From CAYMDS01 sp964576705 (GTDB taxonomy: Bacteria; Patescibacteriota; Microgenomatia; Levybacterales; UBA12049), in contig CAZNVI010000002.1 of the NCBI GenBank assembly GCA_964576705.1, forward strand, positions 8,650-72,649: a stretch of 64,000 nucleotides of DNA. The letters run 5' to 3'. A model generated the notes under the pieces. It was not told the origin of the DNA. It saw nothing but the letters and a program-made list of their open reading frames with translations, and did no database searches. Below, one piece after another: positions 1 through 8,728 of the stretch (position 1 is the first letter of the stretch; each line of letters opens with the position of its first letter). A program made the translations under genes and the position numbers.

Positions 1-158
1 TTGAAAAACAGAGAATCGGAGATCAGTCAATTTATATATCAGATATAAGGAAAGCTAAGTCAGAATTTAACTGGGAACCTAGAATTTCAAATAATGAAGG
101 AATTAATAACTTGTATAATTGGATTATCTCTAATAAATCTTACTTTAAAGGATTGTAA
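1..158 (+). CDS. NAD-dependent epimerase/dehydratase, C-terminal fragment
   Basis: Only the last 51 codons are present, read in the frame starting at base 3 and ending with TAA at 156-158. The fragment reads GDQSIYISDIRKAK, then FNWEPRIS, then an EGI..L..W helix. This matches the C-terminal end of extended short-chain dehydrogenases such as CDP-paratose/CDP-tyvelose 2-epimerase and related nucleotide-sugar epimerases, where a 'GWEPK(I/V)S.EEG' motif closes the substrate domain. The exact substrate cannot be read from this piece. It fits the polysaccharide locus that follows, and a promoter lies in the 129-base gap behind it, so it probably ends an earlier operon. Confidence 0.7.
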   Translation, partial: EKQRIGDQSIYISDIRKAKSEFNWEPRISNNEGINNLYNWIISNKSYFKGL

Positions 159-170
159 TTTAAGAACCGA

Positions 171-200
171 TTGACGTCTTAGCGTTTATATATATATAAT
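171..200 (+). promoter_or_regulatory. Sigma70-type promoter before the first glycosyltransferase
   Basis: TTGACG at 171-176 and TATAAT at 195-200 are separated by 18 bases, close to the bacterial consensus. Transcription would start near 207, leaving a leader of about 80 bases before the ATG at 288. This is longer than at most other promoters in the window. The rest of the gap (201-287) is AT-rich and shows no recognisable ribosome-binding site. Confidence 0.6.
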
Positions 201-287
201 CGGAACGTGTTTAATTTAATTCAGACATCTTACGAATACAGTATAAAACGGTTAACTTTTACCTTTATTCTGCCTTATTTTCCCTAG

Positions 288-1409
288 ATGAATATCCTCA
301 TTCTAAATTGGCGTGATGTAAAAAATCCCTTATCTGGTGGTGCTGAAATTCTTACCCATGAATTAGCGAAGCAGTGGATAAAAGCCGGACATAGCGTTAC
401 GCTTTTTACGTCTATTTTTCCGAATGCTAATAAAAAAGAAATAATTGATAAAGTTACAGTTATTCGCGAAGGACATCCTGACTTACGAACTCTGTTTAGT
501 TCCGTACAGTTTAAAGCATATAGATATTATAAAAAAAATATAGGTAAATTTGACGTCATCATAGATGAAGTTCATGGTGTTCCGTTTTTTACACCATTAT
601 ATGTCAAGGAGCCGGTCATATCTCTAATATGCGAGGTGGCTAATGATATTTGGGATGTTATGTTTTCTTTCCCTTGGAGCTTTATCGGTAAAAATCTGGA
701 GAAAGCCTTTTTCCGGCTATATACAAAGAATTCAGTTTTTACAATTTCTAATTCTACTAAATCTGATCTTATTTCTTATGGTTTTAAATCGGATAAGATA
801 TTCGTATTGCCTATGGGAATTACCAGATTCGCGGTCAATAATATTAAAAAAGAGGCGAAATCAACAATAATTTTTGTCGCACGTTTGAACAAGATGAAGG
901 GTATCGAGGATGCGATCATAGCGGTTGCATTATTGAAAAGAAAAATAGAAAAACTTTCTTTTTGGATAATAGGTCGGGGTGAAGAGGGGTACGTAGATAA
1001 ATTAAAAAAACTAACTAAAAATAATGATTTATCTGAGAACGTTAAATTTTTCGGATTTGTATCGCAAAGAAAAAAATTTGAGCTAATGGCAAGATCACAT
1101 TTGATCGTAGTGCCTTCTGTGCGTGAAGGCTTCGGAATGATTGTTCCTGAGGCGGGGTCTGTAGGCACGCCTGCTGTGGTATATGACTCACATGGATTAC
1201 GCGATACTATAGATAATAATTTTAACGGAATAATAGTTGATAGAAGTCCACAGGCACTTGCAGATGGACTGCATAAAATTATAAAAGGCAAAAGGTTATA
1301 CGAAAAAATTTGTAAAAATGCGAAAGAAGAAAGTAAGAAATATCGGTGGGAAAGAACGGGAAAAGAATCAATTAAAATATTAAAGAAAGCGCTTTCTTTT
1401 AAAAATTGA
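288..1409 (+). CDS. GT4-family glycosyltransferase
   Basis: This 373-residue protein is a GT-B-fold retaining glycosyltransferase, expected to move a sugar from a nucleotide donor to a lipid-linked acceptor at the inner face of the membrane. The N-terminal acceptor domain begins with a Rossmann strand and the GGAE motif at 17-20. The C-terminal donor domain starts near residue 190 (IIFVARLNKMKG) and carries the EGFGMIVPE nucleotide-sugar motif at 280-288. Length is normal for the family. No Shine-Dalgarno is seen before the ATG. The promoter at 171-200 lies upstream and the aminotransferase-acetyltransferase fusion follows after 26 bases. Donor and acceptor are unknown. Confidence 0.85.
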   Translation: MNILILNWRDVKNPLSGGAEILTHELAKQWIKAGHSVTLFTSIFPNANKKEIIDKVTVIREGHPDLRTLFSSVQFKAYRYYKKNIGKFDVIIDEVHGVPFFTPLYVKEPVISLICEVANDIWDVMFSFPWSFIGKNLEKAFFRLYTKNSVFTISNSTKSDLISYGFKSDKIFVLPMGITRFAVNNIKKEAKSTIIFVARLNKMKGIEDAIIAVALLKRKIEKLSFWIIGRGEEGYVDKLKKLTKNNDLSENVKFFGFVSQRKKFELMARSHLIVVPSVREGFGMIVPEAGSVGTPAVVYDSHGLRDTIDNNFNGIIVDRSPQALADGLHKIIKGKRLYEKICKNAKEESKKYRWERTGKESIKILKKALSFKN

Positions 1410-1435
1410 ATGTGTTATTGTACTAATAATTTTAT

Positions 1436-3319
1436 ATGAAGTCAGGAATGAAGTTTATCCATTTCACACAGCCTCTTTTCGGTACGGAAGAAAAAAAGGA
1501 AGTACTTAATACTCTTGATTCAGGATGGATAACTCTTGGTCCTAAGACGAAGCAATTTGAGGATAATTTTGCGGAGTATGTAGGCGTGAAGCACGCGGTT
1601 GCTGTTAGCTCTAACACAGCTGGTATGCATTTAGCTCTTATAGCGTTAGGAATTAAACCGGGCGATGAAGTTATAACAACACCGTTTACTTTTGTCGCTA
1701 CAGTTAATGTAATAGTGCATGTAGGTGCCGTACCGATACTTGTCGATGTTGATCCTAAAACATTTAATATTGACCCGACAAAAATTGAAGAAAAAATTAC
1801 AAAGCGTACAAAAGCAATTATGCCTGTTCATTATGGTGGACTCGCGTGTGATATGGATGAGGTAATTAAAATCGCAAAAAAACATGACTTACTTATTATC
1901 GAAGACGCTGCACATGCAAGTGGAGCAAGTTATAAAAATAAAAGGATAGGAGCTCATGGTGATGTAGCTATATTTTCTTTTCATCCTGTAAAAAATATTT
2001 CAACCGGAGATGGGGGAATGGTAACTACAGATAACGCACATCTTGCTAATAAAATTTCTACATTACGTCTTCACGGAATGAGTAAAGAAGCATGGAAGCG
2101 TCATAGTGCAAGCGGATCCTGGAAATACGACGTTGAATTACCGGGTTTTAAATATAACATGACAGATATTTCGGCTTCCCTTGGTATTCACCAGCTTAAA
2201 AAACTTGGCGGGTTTATCAAGAAGAGAAAAGAATATGCCGATTTTTTTAATAAATCTTTTGAAAATATTCCGGAGATCTCAACTCCCTATGTGCCGATTA
2301 ATGAAGAACATATCTATAGTTTATATACGATTAAGATTGATGTAGACAAGTTAAAGATCGACAGAGATGAAATAGTTGAGCTTTTGAAAGAAGCAAATAT
2401 AGGCGCTACAGTCTATTTTATTCCAGTGCATCATTTTACTCTTTACAAAAACAGTTTCGGTTTTTCTGAAGAAGATTTTCCGGTAACTGAAAAAATATTT
2501 AAATCAATTTTATCGTTACCTTTATACCCGAGGATGAGTATTGAAGATGTCAAATATGTTGCAGATACATTGCGCAGAATTATAGAAAATAATAGAAAGG
2601 AATATGTATGGTCTATAGATAATTTTGATAGTGAAATATTCGGGTTTAAAACGGCAAAAATTAAACATCTTTATTCAAACGGTGATGCCAAAAAGCTTCA
2701 GAAAACGATTAATACATTAAAAAAAGATATGGTTGAAAACGAGGTAGAATACGCGATATATAGAGCGCCTGCGGATAATTATTCACTTATCCAAGTTCTT
2801 GAAAACAACAATTTCACTATTGTTGATGGGCTGGTTAGTTTGTCAAACGATGAGATGGATATTGTCCATAACATAAATTCCAAAATTCGAAAGGCTAAGA
2901 TAACAGATTTAAAGCAACTAAAGAATATAGCATCAACTTCGTTTGAGCGAACTAGAATATATAACGATGCGATATTGGATAAGAAAAAGGCCGGTAAAAT
3001 GTATGCAAGATGGATTGAGAATTCTTTAACACAAAAAGTAGCAGACGAGGTGTTTGTTTGGGAAGAAAACGGAGAAATTTTGGGTTTTATTACATTGCAA
3101 AAAAGTGGTCATATCCCGCTTATTGCAGTAATGCACAAGGCGCGCGGGAAAGGAATTGCGAAAGAATTAATAAAAGCTGTTTTATATCAATGTAAAGAAT
3201 GGGGCATCACAAGGTCAGAAATAGAAACACAGATGGCGAATATTCCAGCACTTCGTGCATACCAATCCTGTGGATTTAAAATTATAGATTCGTCTTTAAC
3301 TTTTAGATGGATGAAATAG
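1436..3319 (+). CDS. DegT-family aminotransferase fused to GNAT acetyltransferase
   Basis: The protein has 627 residues and two domains. Residues 1 to about 385 are a PLP-dependent sugar aminotransferase of the DegT/DnrJ/EryC1/StrS family, with Asp157 in the IIEDAAH motif and the Schiff-base Lys186 in FSFHPVKN followed by TGDGG. Residues from about 400 to the end resemble WecD-like N-acetyltransferases, with the acetyl-CoA loop RGKGIA at 570-575 and a RAYQSCGF C-terminal motif. The two would aminate a 4-keto-6-deoxy nucleotide sugar and acetylate it, giving a 4-acetamido-4,6-dideoxy sugar. In Enterobacteria these are the separate proteins WecE and WecD. The 4,6-dehydratase at 7741 may supply the substrate. 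An alternative start is the ATG at 1448. The gene converges on the next one with a one-base gap. Confidence 0.85.
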   Translation: MKSGMKFIHFTQPLFGTEEKKEVLNTLDSGWITLGPKTKQFEDNFAEYVGVKHAVAVSSNTAGMHLALIALGIKPGDEVITTPFTFVATVNVIVHVGAVPILVDVDPKTFNIDPTKIEEKITKRTKAIMPVHYGGLACDMDEVIKIAKKHDLLIIEDAAHASGASYKNKRIGAHGDVAIFSFHPVKNISTGDGGMVTTDNAHLANKISTLRLHGMSKEAWKRHSASGSWKYDVELPGFKYNMTDISASLGIHQLKKLGGFIKKRKEYADFFNKSFENIPEISTPYVPINEEHIYSLYTIKIDVDKLKIDRDEIVELLKEANIGATVYFIPVHHFTLYKNSFGFSEEDFPVTEKIFKSILSLPLYPRMSIEDVKYVADTLRRIIENNRKEYVWSIDNFDSEIFGFKTAKIKHLYSNGDAKKLQKTINTLKKDMVENEVEYAIYRAPADNYSLIQVLENNNFTIVDGLVSLSNDEMDIVHNINSKIRKAKITDLKQLKNIASTSFERTRIYNDAILDKKKAGKMYARWIENSLTQKVADEVFVWEENGEILGFITLQKSGHIPLIAVMHKARGKGIAKELIKAVLYQCKEWGITRSEIETQMANIPALRAYQSCGFKIIDSSLTFRWMK

Positions 3320-3320
3320 T

Positions 3321-4817
3321 TTAATTGAAAGACACCAGTTTTACGTCTCCAGATTCGAAAACCGTTTTTTTATTTATAAGTTTCAACTCTTTTTTGGTAG
3401 CAAAACTTTCTTTAATTAGTGCATGAGTTAGCTTATATTTTTTGACGAGTGTTTTTATGGGAATTTTTAAAACTGGATATACTCCTTGAATTCTCATGAG
3501 GCCTGGGTTGTCTGCGTTTACGAAAACTGCAGCTTTTGTGTGATAAACCGTCATTGTGGTGTTTTGGTGAGGAATGCAAATAATCCTTAAAGAATGTTTT
3601 TGCTTATTTATATATCTAAATACCTTAACCAGGTCTGTTGTTATGCTTCTGTTGCGGTCTTTGATCACTCCTTTTAATTGGATAAAAAGTATGAGTGAAA
3701 GGTTGACCAATAGAATAATTGCGAGTATGAGTACAGTCCAAATTTGATAAGGTGTTTTAAGAAGTTCGAAAAACAAATATGCAGAAAGAATCGCTGACGG
3801 AACTGTCGCCATCTCCATATATCTTTGTCCCTCACCTATAGGCATTAGAGATTTTACTTTTAGTACCAATACTCCGAAGAAGTAGAAAAAGATAATCCAT
3901 GCTGCGAACATTTGAAGTAGCAGAGAAGTATTCAGCCAGCCTAAATAGTTTGCGATAAGTATTAAAAACCCGCTTAGGGCCCATGGGTTAAGCCCGAACA
4001 CAGCTATAGGCGAAAAAGCTGATAAAAATTTGTAAATATTACCTACCCAATCTGTCTGCGAAGTTTTCTTTATATTACCCCTAATCTGGTGTGCAAACCG
4101 GTAATCAAGATTATTAATCCAGAAGTAAATGTTATAGAGATGGCCTTTAAGAACACGTATATAATAACCTCTGGTTATAAGTATAGCTAATCCAAATCCT
4201 ATAAGAAAACTCTGCATAAAAACTGCTGTGTTTAGATAAAATGTAAAAAATATTGTAAGAAATAAAAAAGATTGGATTGCGAAGCGGTGGGTTAAAAATA
4301 AAAATGTTACAAAAAATATTCCAACTAGAAAAAACCATATACTCCCATTTAGAATAAACAGAAGCAAAGGAAGTGTAGCCAAGCTAAAATTTAAGTAACC
4401 TAAAGAACGGGGCGTTAGATAGCTGTTCTCGATTGCAATCATAGGGGTTAACATATACATAATTTGAGCCAGTAACGCAAAGTATATGTTTCCTGAAAGA
4501 TAAAATCCGACGAAATATATTAACACAACCTGTATTGAATCGAAAAAAGGGGCGATGAATCCTTGTAGTATAAGCAATTGTTTTTTAGGAATATACGATA
4601 ATAATAGTGGAAAAACTGGAGGGTAATCGAAATACCCTCCTATGATAAATTGGTCAGCTAACTTATGATTCGGGACTTTATGATTATTTTTTCGGAGATG
4701 ATCAGTCTCAATAAGACGGGTCCAAACGTCAACTCCAAATAATTTATTAATAAATCTAGGATATGATTGAAGAAAGAAATTTATCAGAGGAATTATTAGT
4801 GGAAATAAGTAGCCCAT
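3321..4817 (-). CDS. GT-C-like polytopic membrane protein, paralogue A
   Basis: This 498-residue protein has about ten to twelve hydrophobic segments and a C-terminal soluble tail of about 110 residues. Near the N-terminus it has SYPR, then GVDVWTRL and FDYPPVFPLLLS. The acidic residue in the first loop plus a Pro-Pro motif is typical of membrane glycosyltransferases that use lipid-phosphate sugars. I do not recognise a named family. It is clearly paralogous to the plus-strand gene at 4898 over the whole length (GVDVWT, DYPP, LTP.I.(I/L)ENS..TPRSLGYL, A.Q(I/L).(F/L)). It is the only minus-strand gene in the polysaccharide region. Its ATG lies seven bases after a strong -10 box, so its mRNA is probably leaderless. 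Confidence 0.7.
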   Translation of the reverse strand: MGYLFPLIIPLINFFLQSYPRFINKLFGVDVWTRLIETDHLRKNNHKVPNHKLADQFIIGGYFDYPPVFPLLLSYIPKKQLLILQGFIAPFFDSIQVVLIYFVGFYLSGNIYFALLAQIMYMLTPMIAIENSYLTPRSLGYLNFSLATLPLLLFILNGSIWFFLVGIFFVTFLFLTHRFAIQSFLFLTIFFTFYLNTAVFMQSFLIGFGLAILITRGYYIRVLKGHLYNIYFWINNLDYRFAHQIRGNIKKTSQTDWVGNIYKFLSAFSPIAVFGLNPWALSGFLILIANYLGWLNTSLLLQMFAAWIIFFYFFGVLVLKVKSLMPIGEGQRYMEMATVPSAILSAYLFFELLKTPYQIWTVLILAIILLVNLSLILFIQLKGVIKDRNRSITTDLVKVFRYINKQKHSLRIICIPHQNTTMTVYHTKAAVFVNADNPGLMRIQGVYPVLKIPIKTLVKKYKLTHALIKESFATKKELKLINKKTVFESGDVKLVSFN

Positions 4818-4824
4818 GGTCGAG

Positions 4825-4853
4825 ATTATAGAACGATTTTATTGTCTATGCAA
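4825..4853 (-). promoter_or_regulatory. Minus-strand promoter with almost no leader
   Basis: Read on the minus strand, TTGCAT (4853-4848), a 17-base spacer and a perfect TATAAT (4830-4825) precede the ATG whose A is at 4817. Only seven bases separate the -10 box from the start codon, so transcription should begin at or next to the ATG. It serves the GT-C-like gene at 3321-4817. Confidence 0.6.
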
Positions 4854-4897
4854 GGTGTTTGTTATCAAGTATAATCATTATTAAGTTTCTTTCTTCT

Positions 4898-6376
4898 ATG
4901 TATTTTTTTGGATTATTGTTACCGGTAATTGCTTTTTTATTTGAATCATATCCCAGGATTTTAAATCGTAAATTTGGCGTAGATGTATGGACGCATCTTT
5001 TATATCTAAAAGAGTTTCACCGCCAAAAAGGTATCCCCAAGCGCATTAAAAAAGGCTTTTTAGTCCCGGGTGTTTATGACTATCCGCCGATTTTTATAAT
5101 GATTTTATCTAAATTTCCGTTCAAGTGGGTTGAGAAGTACGAATTTTTTTTCTCTCCTTTTTTTGACGCATTACATCTGATACTTATTTACTTTATTGTA
5201 TATCAGATGACAGGAAGTGTTCCTGTGTCTTTAGTAACACAATTATTATATATATTAACACCTATTATAGTTTTAGAAAATTCAAGCGCTACTCCTAGGT
5301 CTTTAGGGTATTTACTGTTTACATGTACCTTTATGTTAATTTTTGCTTTCATTCAATTACAATCACTATGGTTTATCTTGCTGGCTATATTATTAGGTTC
5401 ATTTGTCTTTCTTTCGCATAGATTTACAGCTCAGGGTTTTTTATTTTATTCATTATTTTTTTCAATTTATGACAGAAACTTGATTTATTTTTTAGTTTTT
5501 GTGCTCTCTTTTATAATCGCAGTTATTATATCAAAAGGTTTTTATATCACCGTTTTGAAGGGACATTTAGGTAATTTGAAATTTTGGTATAAAAATATAA
5601 AATATAGATACGCACATCAGATTAAAGGTACTTATAAAGAACATAAAACTAAAGACGTAGTGTTTAAGTTTTATAATCAATTCTTAAAATTTCCACCTTT
5701 TGTTTTGACCATAACTAATCCTTGGACTCTTCCGGTTTTTTTCATGTTATTTTTTTCTTATCCGACTAACGTTCTTTATCAGCACCTACTTTGGTGGGTA
5801 ATATTTTCTTATATATTGGCACTTGTTACGACATGTATACCTTCTCTACGTTTCCTAGGAGAAGGACAGCGCTATCTTGAGCTTTCAGCTTTCCCCACGG
5901 CGTTTATTGGCACAATGCAATTATTTATATTTGTCGACAATTCTAAATTTATTTATGTGCTTAATTTGTATATTTTAACGGGAGTCGCGGCTTTATTTAC
6001 AATTTTAGTAATTCAAAGAAAAGCGATAGTAAAAGAAGAAGTGAGAACTATAACTAGTGGGATGCAAGAGATGTTTGATTATTTACGGATGCTTAAGAAA
6101 AAACCAAGATTGTTGTGTATTCCTCATCAAATTACTACGAATACTATTTATCATACGGATTGTCCGGTTTTCGTGAATGCTGATTATGCAACGATAGATA
6201 AAATTTCCGATGTTTACCCTTATTTCAAAAAACCTATCAGAAGTATTATGATGAGGCATAAATTGGATATGATATTGCTTAATCAAAATTATGCAAGAAT
6301 TGCCGACTTAAGACTTAAAAAATTTAAGATTATTAAAAAGTTTCGGGAGTATGTTTTAATTAAGCCAATCTTATGA
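4898..6376 (+). CDS. GT-C-like polytopic membrane protein, paralogue B
   Basis: This protein (492 residues from the chosen start) has about ten or more membrane segments and a soluble tail of about 100 residues. It mirrors the divergent neighbour at 3321-4817: SYPRILNR, GVDVWTHL, VYDYPPIF, ENSSATPRSLGYL, GEGQRYLELS and a tail with LCIPHQ and VFVNAD. A longer frame from a TTG at 4859 exists. The ATG at 4898 is preferred because it puts the first SYPR motif at residue 17, against 18 in the paralogue. A membrane glycosyltransferase role is inferred from topology and motifs only. It overlaps the next gene by four bases (ATGA), showing translational coupling. Confidence 0.7.
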   Translation: MYFFGLLLPVIAFLFESYPRILNRKFGVDVWTHLLYLKEFHRQKGIPKRIKKGFLVPGVYDYPPIFIMILSKFPFKWVEKYEFFFSPFFDALHLILIYFIVYQMTGSVPVSLVTQLLYILTPIIVLENSSATPRSLGYLLFTCTFMLIFAFIQLQSLWFILLAILLGSFVFLSHRFTAQGFLFYSLFFSIYDRNLIYFLVFVLSFIIAVIISKGFYITVLKGHLGNLKFWYKNIKYRYAHQIKGTYKEHKTKDVVFKFYNQFLKFPPFVLTITNPWTLPVFFMLFFSYPTNVLYQHLLWWVIFSYILALVTTCIPSLRFLGEGQRYLELSAFPTAFIGTMQLFIFVDNSKFIYVLNLYILTGVAALFTILVIQRKAIVKEEVRTITSGMQEMFDYLRMLKKKPRLLCIPHQITTNTIYHTDCPVFVNADYATIDKISDVYPYFKKPIRSIMMRHKLDMILLNQNYARIADLRLKKFKIIKKFREYVLIKPIL

Positions 6377-7728
6377 AAAAAAATAAAAAGCTTAAAAGAC
6401 ATACCAGAAGTATTTTAAATTTAAGGAATTTTTTTATTATTATTTCTTTAATTTTCATTATTTTTTTCGGATTTTTATTACGCAGACATGATTTCACTAC
6501 TAATCCCAGACATGGGGCTACATTTGATGAATTCGCATGGACTTGGCTTGGTATAAATTTAATCCAGAACAGAATGCCTGAATCATGGTCTCCTCATCCC
6601 CAGTATAAAGTAAGAAAACATCTTACATATCAAGGAGCATCTTTTTGGCTTGTAAAACCATACCTTGAACATCCCCCGTTATTCGGTTTAGTAGCAGGAG
6701 TTTTCGCGCTTTCAAATGATACAAAAAACATGTATGACGTCACTCTTAGTAAAATACGTCCACTTGCATTAATTATGGGTATTGCATCTGTAGTTTTAAT
6801 GTATTTATTTATTTCTGAAACATATGGTCGTTTAACAGGTTTATTGTCCGCTGCTTTATACGCAACGATTCCATCAATTGTAGTCGGTTCGCGACTTGTC
6901 CAAAACGAGAATTTTTTGATCCCTTGTTGGCTTTTAGCTTTATACTTTATTACTAAATACCTAAAGTCCGACAAAAAAAGATTTAGAAATCTTGCGTCAA
7001 TTTTAGCCGGTATCCTTTCACTTGCCAAAGTTCCATGGCTTTGTGTTGGGTTATCTTTGGCTTTAATTTTGTCTTATAGACAAAAATTTAAGGATGCGTT
7101 TGTGGTCATCGGAGTTGTAGTAGGGATTTTTATTATTTACTTTGTATACGGATTTTATTTAGACAAGTCATTATTTATAGATCTAATGCGATTGCAGACA
7201 GCTCGTTATGATATTACTTATCAAGGCTTATTATCAATTTTTACCAAACCAATCCTGATTGATTGGTATTATATCGACGGTTGGATATTATTTGCATGGT
7301 TTACCGTATTTACACTCCTTAGTACAATAAAAAAGAATTTTTTAATTATTATACCGTTTATTGTTTATTTAACTATGTATGCTTTTGCTATACCTGATGA
7401 GCCGGGTCATGGATGGTACAGATATCCGTTTAGCCCATTTCTTATCGGCTCTTTAGCTATATTTTTAGTAGATGAATTTAAAAACATTACTTTTCGTTAT
7501 ATTTTTTTCCTTTATATAGTCGGTTTTTCGCTTTTGCAAAATGGCGTAATGGAAATATTAGGTTTCTCTTTTTTGGTATATCGAACTTTTATATTTTTTT
7601 CTGCAGTTCCGGTAATTTTTTTTCTATGGTTTGATAAGTATTCTCGTTATAGTCGTTACTTTATTTTATTGACATTAATTATATTTACTTTTTTTAATGT
7701 CCTTGCAATTTTTAATGTAAGAACATAA
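6373..7728 (+). CDS. GT39/ArnT-like membrane glycosyltransferase
   Basis: The protein has 451 residues. A basic N-terminus precedes the first membrane helix at about 18-34. A large first outer loop contains TFDEFAWTWLG, with the catalytic-type acidic residues of GT-C enzymes. A PYLEHPPLFGL motif matches the E-H-P-P signature of PMT/ArnT-like proteins, and about eight more helices follow. Such enzymes transfer a sugar from a polyprenyl-phosphate donor on the outer side of the membrane. The start overlaps the stop of the previous gene as ATGA. It probably works with the neighbouring GT-C-like proteins, but the sugar is not predictable. Confidence 0.75.
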   Translation: MKKNKKLKRHTRSILNLRNFFIIISLIFIIFFGFLLRRHDFTTNPRHGATFDEFAWTWLGINLIQNRMPESWSPHPQYKVRKHLTYQGASFWLVKPYLEHPPLFGLVAGVFALSNDTKNMYDVTLSKIRPLALIMGIASVVLMYLFISETYGRLTGLLSAALYATIPSIVVGSRLVQNENFLIPCWLLALYFITKYLKSDKKRFRNLASILAGILSLAKVPWLCVGLSLALILSYRQKFKDAFVVIGVVVGIFIIYFVYGFYLDKSLFIDLMRLQTARYDITYQGLLSIFTKPILIDWYYIDGWILFAWFTVFTLLSTIKKNFLIIIPFIVYLTMYAFAIPDEPGHGWYRYPFSPFLIGSLAIFLVDEFKNITFRYIFFLYIVGFSLLQNGVMEILGFSFLVYRTFIFFSAVPVIFFLWFDKYSRYSRYFILLTLIIFTFFNVLAIFNVRT

Positions 7729-7740
7729 AATCTTTTGATA

Positions 7741-8727
7741 ATGAAATATATCGATAATAAAACAATTCTTGTAACCGGCGGAACAGGCTCATGGGGGCAA
7801 GAATTAATTACCCAGCTTTTGTCTCTTCCTAATGGACCAAGAGAAATTAGAGTTTATTCCCGAAATGAACATAAACAGGTAGAGATGCGATCAAATTTTC
7901 CCAGCAGAAGATTAAAATTTATAATTGGCGATGTCAGGGATAAAAATATTTTAAACTTTGCCATGAAAGATGTACACACTGTATTTCATCTGGCAGCGTT
8001 GAAACATGTACCGGTTTGCGAAGATAATCCATGGGAGACAGTCTTAACAAATATATATGGCACACAAAATATTATTGAAACTGCAATATCAAATGAGGTT
8101 GAAGTTGTTGTAGACGTTTCAACCGATAAAGCAGTAGAGCCATATAATCATTATGGTGTTACAAAGGCATGCGGTGAAAAATTAATGGTGAATGCCAACA
8201 AGCTTATCAGCAATACAAGATTTATATGTATTCGGGGTGGTAATGTGATAGGAACCAATGGCAGCGTGATCCCTTTATTTAAAAAACAAATTTCAGAAAG
8301 TAATGAAATAACGATTACTAATCCTAAAATGACACGTTTTTTAATGAGCACAAGTAATGCTATCGGTTTACTGTTCAGAGCTATCCAGAAGCATACAGGT
8401 GGAGAAATATTTGTCTTAAATATGCCTGCAGCAAAAGTTGAAACGATTGCTGATGCGATGATTCAGTTATTCGGTAATAAAAAAACAAAAATTAAGTTAA
8501 TAGGTGTGAGACAAGGGGAGAAGATTCATGAAATACTGGTATCCAGAAATGAAATTCCTTACACTGAAGATACTTCTGACAATTATTTCACAATTCATCC
8601 CCTATTTAGTGAAATAACGGTTTCAAAACCTTTAAAAGTGCAGGAATTTACGTCGCAAACTACGAAACAGTTAAATACCCAAGATTTGGTAGCTCTGTTG
8701 AGAAAAGAAGAGTGGCTCTTTAAATAA
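7741..8727 (+). CDS. UDP-GlcNAc 4,6-dehydratase-like (PseB/CapE type)
   Basis: This soluble short-chain dehydrogenase of 328 residues would oxidise C4 and remove the C6 hydroxyl of a UDP-N-acetylhexosamine, giving a 4-keto-6-deoxy sugar. It has the NAD-binding TGGTGSWG at 12-19, STDK at 127-130 and YGVTK at 138-142, and the typical RVYSRNEHKQVEMR and AALKHVPVCE(D/N)NP signatures. It lacks the membrane helices of PglF/WbpM-type enzymes. A TTG six bases upstream (7735) extends the frame by two codons, but the ATG at 7741 is a better start. Its product is a plausible substrate for the aminotransferase-acetyltransferase at 1436. Whether it inverts C5 cannot be told by eye. Confidence 0.85.
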   Translation: MKYIDNKTILVTGGTGSWGQELITQLLSLPNGPREIRVYSRNEHKQVEMRSNFPSRRLKFIIGDVRDKNILNFAMKDVHTVFHLAALKHVPVCEDNPWETVLTNIYGTQNIIETAISNEVEVVVDVSTDKAVEPYNHYGVTKACGEKLMVNANKLISNTRFICIRGGNVIGTNGSVIPLFKKQISESNEITITNPKMTRFLMSTSNAIGLLFRAIQKHTGGEIFVLNMPAAKVETIADAMIQLFGNKKTKIKLIGVRQGEKIHEILVSRNEIPYTEDTSDNYFTIHPLFSEITVSKPLKVQEFTSQTTKQLNTQDLVALLRKEEWLFK

Positions 8728-8728
8728 A

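Noticed and set aside
776..1291. Minus-strand open frame of 171 codons within the first GT4
   Set aside because: The plus-strand frame has full GT4 motifs. The antisense frame is a by-product of its codon use.
4842..4875. Plus-strand promoter TTGTCT/TATAAT for the paralogue at 4898
   Set aside because: The spacer is 22 bases, too long for a normal promoter. TATAAT alone remains possible but unsupported.
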